From assembly GCA_905250075.1 (NCBI GenBank), contig CAJNOP010000002.1:67867-131866 (forward strand): DNA of 64,000 nucleotides. The letters run 5' to 3'. Both the position numbers and the translations under genes were made by a program. The stretch comes from Rotaria sp. Silwood1 (taxonomy: Eukaryota; Rotifera; Eurotatoria; Philodinida; Philodinidae). Below the pieces are notes generated by a model that worked only from the letters and a program-made list of their open reading frames with translations, made no database searches and was not told the DNA's origin. Below are positions 52,518 through 64,000 of this stretch, piece by piece; position 1 is the stretch's first letter, and each line of letters begins with the position of its first letter.

Positions 52518-55500
52518 ATGACAATAATTAATAGAGGTAAATTTTTGTCCAATATTCTTCTAATCATATTCGATAATACAAAAGAGAAAATAAGAACAAG
52601 TTTATTTCTATTAATATATACGGTTTCAACCCGAACATGCATGCAATCATAACCATACGTAGTAACAATCTTGTGCTATTATCGTTAATTAGGTGCCTTT
52701 TTCTTTATCGCCACCGCCGTTCATTTCTCTCGTTCGTTCTCTCTCTGTCTCCCGATAAGCATACAGTACTCTCGTTGATTGCCTGCAAATGAATAAAAAA
52801 AAGACTCATCAATTTTCGAAGCTAAGTACATCTTCATAGGAACTTACTGATTTTGTCCATTCTGTTTTTGTTTTTTTTTTTAATATTTGTATTATTTATA
52901 TCGAACTTGTCTCTTTGATGAGAGACCATCTGTTCGTCTTCTCATTTATTGCATCATAACTTTTGAGTCATAATAGTACATATATTATATGTGTGTATGA
53001 GTAGCTAGAAATTTGTCAAATAAGAAGAAGAAAAAAAAGACGAAAGCTTCTTGCATATTTCCGCTTGATTAGCTTTTCTCGTATATGCACTTAACATTGA
53101 TGATTGTAAACCATTTTTCATGTACGCAAGCTATTTGAACAATGTTTATCTGTTCACGCCCAAGGTAGAGTCACCCTGCTAATCCAATTAGCTTATTTCA
53201 TTTGCTGTTTTTTTCCCATTCTTCATAAATAACTGTCATTTTTTCTTTTTGTTTCTTTACATACATATCGAGAAAAGAAAAGATATGACTATTAAAGTGA
53301 TCTTGAAACTTGCCAATTTTTTTACAGGGTAAATCATGTTTTATGTTGGCCTTTTACAAACACTTCTTCAATGTTACACTTGTTATTTCATCCTTAGTTT
53401 TTTTTTTGGTTTTAAAGTTCGAAATGTTATCTTGATAATTCAGTAGTATATACATCATTTTCGTTCTTATGTTTTATGAAAAATGACAGAGATTTATCTT
53501 CCCTCCCCTCTTTTTTCTTATTCGATAGAATGGACGAGACAGACACACACACATATTCATTCATAGACATGATGAATTGCTTAAGATATTTTTTGTATTC
53601 ATTCATTTACTCTTCTATCTAGAGTGTGTGCCGATACTGAATTGATCTTACCGAAAGACGATTCAACAACAAATAAAATGATTCCTCAACAACAACAACA
53701 ACAACAACAACATTCTCGTTCATCAACTAGTGATGATGATTCTGGTTGTGCTCTTGAAGAATATGCATGGTGTCCACCGGGTCTTAAAGCTGAACAGGTA
53801 TATATATATACATATACGTGCACTAAAGAAAAAAAACTGATTGTTATTTAAATATAATTTATTTTAAGGTTCGACAATTTTTTAAATGTTTTCCTGAAGA
53901 TAAAGTACCATTTCTTAATTCCCTTGGTGAAAAATATCGAACAGTAAGTTATTCTATTAAATAGTTATTTTTTTTATGAATTTTATAATTTTTTTTTATT
54001 GAATAGAAAATGCTTGAAATACAACTACCACCACAAGATTCAGATGCGAAGTATTGTCGTTCATTGAGTGAAGATGAAAAAAATGAATTACGAACATTTA
54101 ATGAACAACAGCTACATAATGCATTCGGTCGTGGCATTGCTAAACAATTACCATTGACACAATCTCCTGTACCATGTCGAGGGGTAAATTGAAGAATAGG
54201 TTATTTTTTTTTTCTTTTTTGCTTGTACATCTATGTTACCTCGAGGAAAGATTAATAGAAATATACAGGTACAAGTATGTATTACGAAACAAGAATAAAA
54301 AAGAAAGACAGAACTTAAGAGAAAATGTATCATTTTTCGTAATTTGACATCTGAGGACAAAACTAACTGATGAAATTGAAGCTTTCGGGCATACGAAAAA
54401 AAAGCGATGAAGCATGATGTAAGAAAATCACTATCAATTGATCAGCTAGTTAATTGTATTCAATTAGATCACGAAAGAAGAAAAAGAAATTCTTCGTTTT
54501 CTTTTTTTTTTTTTTTTTGTAATGCAAAGTTCATTGATTAGACTGAACAGTAAGTGTGTATGACATTTGCTGTATATTAGATCGATGGCACTCAGTGTGA
54601 AATCAAAAACAGATATTCACAATCGAGATTATGATGATGATAAATAAATATAACACACGACACAAACAGATGTTGAATATTATAAATAAGAATTATATAT
54701 ATATATATGTGAATATGATTGATATTCGTTTTTTTCATTTTAGTGTCAAAAGTTCATTGATTCAGGTTCAATATGTATCTATGTTGAACGAGCTGGTCGA
54801 AGTGGTTTGTGGCATCCACAATGTTTCACTTGTGTACAATGCAAAGAATTTCTTGTTAATTTAATTTATTTTCATAAAGATGGTCTACTTTATTGTGGTC
54901 GACATCATGCTGAATTATATAAACCACGTTGTACAGCATGTGATGAAGTATGTAGAACGAATTAGACAAATTGTTAAATAGAATAAGAAAACGGGATAGA
55001 TGATTGATCAATGAGAATAATACGAGAGAACAGTTGTCGTGCAAAAAAAAGAAAAGAAACTATAATTGATTATATAATCATCATAGATAACAATGTAGGT
55101 AGGCATTTGCATGTATAAAACAATGAAATACTATTAGTTGCCTTTTTTTCCTCTTCTCTTATTTTTCGACAATACAGACATATGAATACAAGACTATTAT
55201 CATGTTCACATAAGGTATACAATGATGACAAGTTTTAAGTATTTGTATTATTGACATGCCAGACGTACGTGTACATGTATTTGTTGAGTATGTATGTTTA
55301 TGAGTCGGACTAGACGATTTGTTTGCCTCTCCGGAGCATTGTGAATACAGTGAGAATAGTTGAGTAATAGATCGTCGACGTTTGTTGATGTCGATGATGA
55401 TGATGATGATGGTAATAATCTTGTTGTATCAGATTGACTACCGTCGAACGACATAAACTAATTGTTCTTTTTTTTATTTCCATCTACGTTAGATTATCTT

Positions 55501-57003
55501 CAGTGATGAATGTACCGAAGCTGAAGGTTATAGTTGGCATATGGACCATTTTTCTTGTTCAAATTGTAAAAGGCGTTTGGGTGGAGAACGTTATGTTATG
55601 CGACAAAATCAGCCATTTTGTTTAAATTGTTTTGAAACAATGTATGCTGAATATTGTGATACATGTGGTGAACGTATTGAAACAGATCAAGCACAAATGG
55701 CACATGAATCTCAACATTGGCATGCTACTGATGAATGTTTTTATTGTTATACATGTCGTATGCCATTACTTAATCGTGCTTTCTTTCCTCGATATGGTGC
55801 ACTTTTTTGTTCAAATGAATGTGCATTACAACGTAATAATCGTTTTAATCATAAAAAATTTATTCAACAAGAAAAATTTGATAAAAGTCCCGATCTAATA
55901 CCAATAACATATAAACAAACCAATCATCAACATGTTAAAATTCTTCCTCCACGTCCAAAAACATTTCATCATCAACAACAACAACAACCAAATGCTCGTA
56001 CAATATCTAGTCGATTAAAAGAACAAGGTGGCTATGTATCTGATGGGGTTAATATTAGTAAATATAAACGTGATTATAATAATGGTTATTTATCTGATGG
56101 TACAGGCACACGAAAATATAGAACTAATCGTCAACAATATCAAACAAAGTAACGAAAAAGAAAATATTTTTATGTATAATTTTATTTTCAATTTTTTATA
56201 GTTTAAATTATGACAAAGATAAACCACAAGTATTCTTACAATTTCAATCATCACCTGAATCAATATTAAAAAATCGTCATCAAAATAAAATATCTATAAC
56301 AAAAAGTCGTTCACGTGAACCAATACAATTCTATAATGATTTAAATCTTGAACAACTTGATCGACATGGTGCAACGCTTGAAATAGCACGCTGTTCAACA
56401 TCAAAATCATCACGTGCATCATTACCAGATTTAAGTAATAAAACATCTCGAATAAATTCAAATAAAACAAATCATTCAATTGTATCTCAAGATACTTTAA
56501 TTGATTCATCAATACCAAAACATCGTTTAAAACATTTCGATTCAAATGAAATTATGTATCCAATATCACGACCAAAATCAGTTGCTTTTTCAACAACGAC
56601 AACAACAACACAATTTCCACGTTCACGTTCATTAAATGGTTCAGGACGTTTTACTAAACAACATCATGTTCGCTTTGTTGATGATGAAAAAGAAAAAAAT
56701 ATTGAACGTTCATCAATAATAAATAATCGATCAAAAAAATATTATTTATCATCGTCATCATCATCGTCATCTTCGGATTCAGACAGTGACGATGATTTAG
56801 ATGCGATCTATCGTCAATATGATATTCATGGAAATCGAATTAAAAAACCAATTAATTATGGAACTAAAATTACTTATGTTGATGAATGTGAACAAAGAAA
56901 AAATACAATTAATCCAGCATTAATGAAAAAACCAACGATAATCAATAAAAAAGATAACAAATCAAATAGTGGACGAAGGAAAAAAGATTGTATTATTAGT
57001 TAA
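52518..57003 (+). CDS. PRICKLE: Prickle planar cell polarity protein (PET + three LIM domains)
   Basis: Cytoplasmic core planar-polarity protein that acts with Van Gogh at the cell cortex. Exons: 52518-52536 (tentative), 53625-53797, 53869-53943, 54007-54183, 54744-54947, 55493-56148, 56202-57003. Total 2106 nt, 701 aa. The family mark [18 protein letters not shown] is followed by the PET domain (to ~residue 145; [14 protein letters not shown]). LIM1 ([18 protein letters not shown]), LIM2 ([18 protein letters not shown]) and LIM3 ([20 protein letters not shown]) follow, all with zinc ligands present. The tail is Ser- and basic-rich ([10 protein letters not shown]; a Ser/Asp run) and ends in CIIS, a CAAX-type prenylation motif as in other Prickles. 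The first exon of 19 nt was chosen because its ATG, donor and phase 1 fit the acceptor at 53623-53624. If wrong, translation could start at Met 53680. Confidence 0.93.
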
Positions 57004-58100
57004 TTTTGTAAAATTGTTTGTTGTTTTTTGTTTGAATCTTATGAACACTTTGTTTTTTTTTTTCTTTAAAGATAAATTAAATAATATGTGCTTGTTATTT
57101 AAAATTATTCAATATGTATGAAAATTTTGTTTTTTTTTTTGTCTTTGCAAAATTTCTTATTTTTGCTTGTTTGTTTTGTGTGTGTTTGTATTTTAATACA
57201 ACGAAGTACCAAAAAGAAGAAACTGAAAGTTTTACTTATTTAAAATTTGATATGAACATTTCGTTAGAATAACCTTATAGAACGAAATGAAAAGTCTTTG
57301 TTCAACAGTAGATTTTATTTCAATGCAACAAGGAATTTTGAACAGTAGATTATGAGCAACTATTTGTGTATTTTGTATCATGTGTAAGAAAGTGTTGATA
57401 TAATCATACTCTTCGTTCATAGGATACTTAAGTTAAGACAAGAGTACAAACACTTGAAATTCAATCAAAAATTTGAAGATAATCGCATCTATGTAATGTA
57501 GGTCAAATTAGAATTCGACGAGAGATAAGCTCATAAAATCTGAATAAAATAGCTAAGTTTTTGTATTCATCAATATCTTTTCATTTCACAAAACAATTTA
57601 GAAGATTAAATACTTTAATCTACTCATCTGTATTTGTACAACCATTTCGTTTTGAATGATATTTAATCGAATGAAAAATTTTCACTTGTGTTTTTTTTTA
57701 CAAGAACATTGTTTTTTGTAGTGCACTCATCTTTACAATGACATGTGCTAGTGAAGTACAATAGGGTCGAGTATTCTGTAAAGACTATAGATGTTCGAAC
57801 AATCGTTTAAAAACTCATATATTTTATTAAGAACAGGCTATCAGCGTGAGAACTCTATGTACTATGTGAAGAACTCATATTTACAATTTCCACAACGCAT
57901 TTGTTAAACAACAACAATTTATTAATTCTTAATTAAGTTTCTTTCATAATTGATCGTACTATTTAAATTTTTTTAATTTGTAACTAAGTAAGTTTTTTTT
58001 CTTATTCAGATTTGATATTTCTGTTTATGATAATTGTATGATAATGCATATTTACTCTTAATCGAGTATTGAACAGGTTAAAAGAAGTATATAGTACTCA
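57004..58100. other. Intergenic region between Prickle and DESI2-like gene
   Basis: The Prickle 3' UTR and the 5' flank of the next gene. T-rich stretches near 57050-57140; otherwise nothing recognised. Confidence 0.45.
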
Positions 58101-59191
58101 ATGGATTCCGAATCAGTTATTCTTCATATTTATTCAATTTCGGAACGAGTTAATCGTTTTTCTTTAATGTTTGGTCTTGGTCTTTATCATACAGCTGTTG
58201 AAGTTTATGGTAAAGAACATTCATTTATTGCTCATCCATTTAAATTTACTGGTATTGTTTCAACTACGCCTAAAACTGCTGCATATATCTATCAAGAAGG
58301 ACTTAATATAGGACAAACAAAAATGAATAAACAAACAGTTGGTCATGTTTTGAGAAAATTAGGGAAAATATTTACTGGTAGTTCTTATCATCTTTTATAT
58401 AATAAGTAAAAAATTTTTTAGAAAAGAAGTTGAAGCTTTTATTTTTTTTCAATTCTTTAGTTGCAATCATTTTGCCAATGAATTTATTAAACGTCTTTGT
58501 AAAGGAAAATTACCTGCATATATTAATCGAGCAGCTAATTCTGTTTGTTGTTTACCATTTCTTGATACAATATTTAGTGCTAGAACAGATTCTGAAAGAT
58601 TTTTTGTTGAAGTGCTCTATTTAACATGTAGTGGAGATATGACTTGTGTTATGAATATACTTGACGTTGATCAACAAACGAATCTTTCACGTTATATATC
58701 TTATATAGAAGCTTCTTTTGAAGATCATTCAGTACCTAAATGTCTTCCGTACGTTAGATTTTTAGAAATATAAATCTTTTATCTGTTTTCTATTTGATAA
58801 TTATATTAGTTATTATCCTGTTATTAAAAGTTATAATCCATTTACACCATCGAACTCCATTGTTGAACTCATTAAGAAGAATTTATGTACAAATTTTATC
58901 TTTATTCAAGCGAAAGTAATTGAATATCAAATATTAATCATGTTGAAATATGTTTCTTTTGTTATGAAGGCTATTTATGATTTTGCTTTTGATCTTTACG
59001 AAGAATTAAAATCAAGAAATTTAAATAATATTACTCTGTCTAATTATACTGCAATAGTTATATCAGAACCAATAATTGAAAATGATATGTCATCAGACGC
59101 CGATTATTCAACTGATATTCATCGTTATTTAAATCAGCTTCAACATATGTTAATTGAAGCAATTGGACAACCTATACTATCTGGAAAATAG
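58101..59191 (+). CDS. DESI2: DESI2-like PPPDE-family cysteine peptidase (desumoylating isopeptidase)
   Basis: PPPDE/DeSI thiol peptidases remove SUMO or ubiquitin from substrates. Exons: 58101-58405, 58461-58748, 58810-58915, 58970-59191. Total 921 nt, 306 aa, against about 194 aa for human DESI2. The N-terminal half matches the family. The catalytic His is in GLGLYHTAVEVYG (His 30), FIAHPFKFTGI follows, and the catalytic Cys is in NNCNHFANEF (Cys 103) after SSYHLLYN, then INRAANSVCCLPFL. The last ~160 residues (from SARTDSERFF) are not recognisable to me; they contain FEDHSVPKCLPYYPVIK and a helical region near the end. The final exon joins in phase 0 and its stop is at 59189-59191. The peptidase call is firm; the meaning of the extension is unknown. 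Confidence 0.85.
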
Positions 59192-60449
59192 ATTCTGGAT
59201 AATTGAGAAATTCTTGAATTTAGACAAAACAAATTTTTATCTGTTTAAAAATGATTTTTTATACTACAATTTATTCTTTAATCTCTGTTGTTAATCTAAA
59301 TACCTTATGTTGCCTATATATAAAAGAACCATGGTACATATTAATTCTGTACGAAAAGATCTTGCGAAGTTTTCAATCGATTTTGAGATGCCATAATTGA
59401 TTCGGCGTTCACCATGATTCATTAGTGTTAGATCGAAATTATTGAATTAATCTTTCGAATATTTAAGGAGATGTTCACCGACTAGCTTATCTTTTACATT
59501 ATCCTTAAATGGATGGCAAAAGATAAGAACAGGTAACAAGCTATCACAAATCGGTGTGCTTGATTTGCTATCGAATTAGATCAGTAGAACCCAAAACTTT
59601 GTTGTTCCAGAATGTGCAGTTTCTTTTAGTATTTACTCGTATTGTTGTCCAATTTGAACTGTTATCTTCATAATCATCTTGCATAGACATATTGTTTTCG
59701 ATTTCGATCGGATTACTGATATCATGACGCCCTCCCTTCACACCAACCCTCTCCGTTGGAAGAGATATGTGAGAAACAGCTAGCATTGTCGATTGATAGT
59801 ATGTGTTCTGAAAATAAGGAGGAGAAGCGTACTACTATAAAATGGTAGTATAAGGGAGTATATGAGAATAACTTTGATCTAAATGGTACTGCACATGATA
59901 CTAAGTAATTGAATTGTTACTAATCGATAACGACATAAAGTTAAGTCGTATCGGTACAAATGGTCATTATAATGAGGTTTTCAACTACATTCTGTAATTT
60001 TTCCTTAATTCATCTTTGAAATCGACTTTCGAATTTAAACTTTGCATTAGTAAACTTCATGTTGAAATCAGTTCATTATAAAAGTATCAAATTTTCTATT
60101 ATCTTCTATCTTCAATTAGAAAATCTTGCACTTTTATCATGAACTAGTACTATTTAAAAGTTTGTGTAGAAATGTTTTTCGGTTTAGCCTAATCTAAATA
60201 GGGCTTATAAGACTTATCTTGAGCGTGATTTTTCATGACAGGAGGCGTCTTCATTTACCAAAATTATTCAATTCAAACAAGTAGTGATCTCTCTTAATTG
60301 TATATTTCGACTAGAGCATTGATTCGTCCAACGCGAAAAGAACGGTTAGAAAATTCAGCTATACATATATAACTAGGAAAATTGATTTTTATTCAACAAA
60401 AGTTAAATCTTAATCTTACATATATATGCCATTTATCTTTTTATTTAGA
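59192..60449. other. Intergenic region upstream of PCED1-like gene
   Basis: No gene recognised. A - strand open frame at 59568-59786 has no family resemblance. An acceptor-like TTTTTATTTAG ends at 60448, one nt before the ATG at 60450. It may be the end of a 5' UTR intron or a trans-splice site. Confidence 0.4.
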
Positions 60450-61637
60450 ATGGATTTAATCGATAGTGAAGCACTTTATTCTTTATTACGAAATAAATAT
60501 GTTCTTCTTTGTGGAGATTCAATAATGCGTTCGTTAGTAAAATGAAATAATTAAAATTTTTTTTTTTCTTTTTGAAAAAAAGAATATTTTATTATATTAT
60601 TTAGTATTTATAAAGATATGATTTTACTTGTTCAAGGACAAAATCGTTTATTAACAAATGATGAACTACGAGCTAAATTAGATGATTATGATATGTTATC
60701 ATTAAATGATCAATTATTAGCTGGTGATAAAAAAACAAACGATACATCATATTATGAAAGACGTTGTTATTTAACAAATACACATTTAATAAAATTTGTT
60801 TTTTTAACACGATGTTTTAGTGGACAAATGAGAAATGAATTACGTGAAATAGAAGAAAATAAATCAATTATACCAGATGTTATTCTTCTTAATTCTGGTA
60901 AAAAGGAATTGAGTTTTTGTTTTCAATAGAAATTTAAAAAAAAAACAGTTTGTATATTTTAAGCTATTTGGGATATAACAAAATATGAAAAAAATAGTGA
61001 AAAAGATTATGCACAATTACTTGAAGAATGCTTTCGTTCAATACGTTCAATTATTCCACCACATACAATTATTATTTGGCTTACAGCAGTAGATTTCTTC
61101 GAACTTTTTACTCTTATATCTTTTTGTTTTCTTTTTTCTTCTTAGACACCATTTTCAAAGGATGCTCGTGGTGTTTTAGATGAAACACGTTCAGAAAAGA
61201 AAAATTTTTTGCGTATAAGAATATTTGATATAAATACATTTTCATCTCAATTAGCAAAAAAATATAATTTTCAAGTTATTGATCTTCATTATCTTGTTCG
61301 TAAATGTATTCAACATCGTTGTAAAGATGGTATGCATTACGATGCATTAATTCATCGAGAAATTACAACACATATTGCACGATATATATCATGTGGATTA
61401 AATAAAAATTTATCAAATTTTAATTATGATAATGAAGATAATAATGATACAGTTTGTTATGATATAATTAAATCAATTATTAATAATATTGATTATCAGA
61501 TAACATCGTTTGATAAACAAATTATTGATAAATATCGATCATCACATATTAATTTTGATATGATTGAAAATTTAAATGAAAAAGAAAAAGATGTTTTTTA
61601 TTTAATGGATTATTATGAAAATCATATGCTTGAGTGA
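60450..61637 (+). CDS. PCED1: PC-esterase domain-containing protein 1-like (FAM113, GDSL/SGNH fold)
   Basis: Exons: 60450-60532, 60605-60897, 60964-61088, 61146-61637. Total 993 nt, 330 aa. Matches PCED1A/B: LLRNKYVLLCGDSIMRSIYKDM with the GDS nucleophile motif, LLTNDELRAK, SLNDQLLAG, Y.ER.C followed by IKFVFLTRCFSGQM, PDVILLNSAIWDITKYE, a block ending IIIWLTATPFSKDA, FQVIDLHYLVRKCIQHRC and the terminal DGMHYDALIHR that supplies the Asp/His pair. The GDSL-like triad appears complete. Members of this family are predicted acyl-esterases or hydrolases with no firmly known substrate. The C-terminal ~70 residues are Asn/Asp-rich and less conserved. An acceptor-like TAG precedes the ATG. Confidence 0.9.
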
Positions 61638-64000
61638 AAGAAATTTCTTGATTTTTTTTTGTTTTGTTATTATACACTTGTATTGAGCTTTTTTTTTGAA
61701 AATAGAGATTAGTTCATTGGTTTGTAAATATCTGTTATTACTATTTCCCGTTTTTTTTCTAATAGAAAAGTTGCAAATACTTTCTGATTTCATTAATCAT
61801 GTAAGAATGCCTCTAATTTTCTTAGAAATATATAAAAATAGGTATCAAATTTTGTAAAATCGTATAAATACATGATAGGTTGATTCAAAATATTTAATTA
61901 ATTTTTGTAATTAACGATGATGCTATAAACATCTAAATTTTCAAAGGTCATATCCACCACTGTTATTGTCGAATGATCTTTCTAACTATGCATTGAAACA
62001 GATCAAAGTACTCAGTAATACTAGTTTTTTTTTGTTGTTTTACCCTCTGACTTTGATGGTCCTAAAAGCACAGTTGTCGAATAAAAAGTATATTCGTTAG
62101 GGTGATATATATATAAAATGCCTACAAAAAAAAAATTGACAAAGAGACGATATTCAGAGAAAACAAAGTAGACTACCTGCAGTAGAATGTTTCTGAAAAC
62201 TCAGCATAAAATCTGATATCATTCAAATTGATAATCACTGTTGAATCAGATGAACCGTGATATAATAACTAATCTAAGATGCGATTGAACTCATTTACAT
62301 ATGAAACAATTTTGTTTAAAATATTTGAGAGAAAGATTCGATATTTTCTTTTCTTCTTACTTGAAAAGATTCGTGTTTAAGAGAGAGTTCGCCACAAAAC
62401 CGGTGATGTCGGATGTCAAAAAAGTTTAAATTTTGAATTCTATTCAAATATGTAAAACCTGAATATTATTGATAGAGGAGAGTAACAATTTAAAGAATTC
62501 AATTATTTTTTGACGAAGTTGCTTTTGACTTCAATGAGTTTATTAATAATCATAAAGTAAAAACCAATATCAATATCATACCTATTGAATATTAAGTTTA
62601 TTTTAAAATAAGTATCGATAAGGAAAATAAATTGGTGAAATGGTAAAATATACCTTTTTTTTCTAATAGTTTCGAAAACGATACGTTCATGTGTTTTAGT
62701 TGGGTGTCGTCATTTTTAACATACATTATAAAACAAATTAGAAGACAGAAAACTTCAAAGAACCTACTATCATCTTTAAAAAAATTCGGAAGCCGCTTAT
62801 ATTCTGTAAGAGATATTTACTTTTACATTCCAAACGAAATTTTGAGTAAATTACGAATCCTTCTTGAAATAGTTACTCTTTGCTAACTATTAATAATTAT
62901 ATCCTCGAATAGGTAGTGACTGAAGTTGATCATTGTTAACCATTGCTTTTTCGTGAACAATATCCATGACCTAGCATTATAGAGACATGCATATTGCTGC
63001 GTGTACTCTACTTTAAATGAACTTCCTTGCACAAGAATGATATTTCCTTGGTTGTATTCATTCATGGTTTACTTTTGATAAGGTTAGTCTCCCTCAACAA
63101 AGTCCGTAGTTTAAAGATAAGAGAAGTCAAGTGTCGACGTCTTTCAAAAGTAGTATACGAAGCATTAGACAAAAAAGAGTAAACGATATTACATAGACAC
63201 TTTAGTTGAAACTCGATAGTAACACACCATTGAAATTTTCACGACTATGTTGGTGAAAATGGTTTGAATCAGAGTGAGAAACGAATGAGAAAATCTTCAA
63301 TCGATTCGATTCGATTCGATTCAACTTTCACTAAAAGTAGAAATAATGCTACTGTTCTCGTACACCATATCTGACATACATCTTCTGCTTGTTTCTTCGT
63401 TAGATATCTATTCTATTGTTTTCCTCAACTCGTGTATACGTGGTATTTCCTTACATATTTTATGATCATTTAGTTCTGTAATACCAGCCGTGTGTAAGAA
63501 AGCAGATTTTACAGAATAAAATTGCTCGTAAAGCTTCTACGCCGACCGTTCCTAGAAATAAAGCTGTACTTAATTCTTGAACGGTCGAATTTTCACAACA
63601 TGAGTGCATATCGCAAAACTGGACCAGCAAGAACCAACCGCTACGAAAATTAACCAAAACATTTTACAATAAAATCATAGAAGATCATTTTCATTATAAT
63701 CCTTCACTCAAACGCAACAACCAAAACATTCAAAAAAGAATAAATGCGTAGGCATAATAAAAAACAGTATCGACATAAACAGATCAACATGTCGCTTTAC
63801 TTATACATGTCTATCGTTAAGAATCAATATACTATTTTTATTATGAAATTTATTAAGACAAAAGTCTATCTATACAGTTGTCATTAAATATGGATCAAGA
63901 GTGTTACTTATCGAAGAATCATTAGATTATATCATACATATTCGTTACTTAATTACACGTTCCTAGTTAACAAATGCGTTTACAACAGTTAGAGGAAGTT
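61638..64000. other. Right flank without recognised gene
   Basis: AT-rich. A short tandem (TCGAT)n-type repeat lies at about 63299-63322. No family resemblance was found in the open frames, and no RNA gene was recognised. Confidence 0.4.
63299..63322. repeat. Short (CGATT)n microsatellite
   Basis: About four to five tandem CGATT units, imperfect at the start. Confidence 0.7.

Noticed and set aside
55248-55454. Minus-strand Ser/Asp-rich frame within Prickle intron 5
   Set aside because: Short, low complexity and without domain; probably chance in an intron containing GATGAT repeats.

Overview
The window is eukaryotic: AT-rich, with protein-coding genes split by many short GT-AG introns (mostly about 50-100 nt, a few of 1-2 kb). 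The gene set is metazoan: tropomyosin, Prickle, Pellino, a forkhead factor, PFKFB, RSF1 and NAPE-PLD. Compact introns, AT-richness, a probable horizontally acquired surface protein and small fold-back repeats fit a bdelloid rotifer (Rotaria/Adineta-like). The taxon is an inference, not a proof. No tRNA, rRNA or CRISPR was recognised.

Layout: 516-1774 (+) secreted protein with 33-aa repeats and a bacterial-type GIN/DUF2807-like head, interrupted by a 10-N gap. 2409-11213 (-) RSF1-like chromatin factor, 19 exons, with a tandem array of duplicated small exons and a fold-back element in intron 4. 11214-15331 no gene. 15332-18116 (+) RAD23, followed closely by 18423-19249 (+) COA7. 19250-21754 no gene, second fold-back element. 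21755-24644 (-) tropomyosin, with an unusual alternative first exon at 23372-23929. 25802-26988 (-) forkhead factor, FoxB-like. 26989-32021 no gene. 32022-35513 (+) Pellino, whose first intron contains NAPE-PLD on the opposite strand (32076-33354). 35514-38735 no firm gene. 39952-45248 (+) PFKFB, with a possible alternative first exon at 38736-38892, followed closely by 45483-49864 (+) PUS7. 52518-57003 (+) Prickle. 58101-59191 (+) DESI2-like peptidase. 60450-61637 (+) PCED1-like esterase. 61638-64000 no gene.

Eleven multi-exon models (ten genes plus the second tropomyosin isoform) were joined by hand from splice sites and reading phase. Each closes on a whole number of codons and most have a length close to the animal family. 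The genes do not form one pathway. They are mostly conserved housekeeping, signalling and developmental genes. The most notable signals are the GIN-domain surface gene, the RSF1 exon duplications, the long alternative tropomyosin N-terminus, the nested and overlapping Pellino/NAPE-PLD pair, and two close same-strand gene pairs whose downstream genes carry a 3' splice-acceptor-like site right before the ATG, suggesting spliced-leader trans-splicing.
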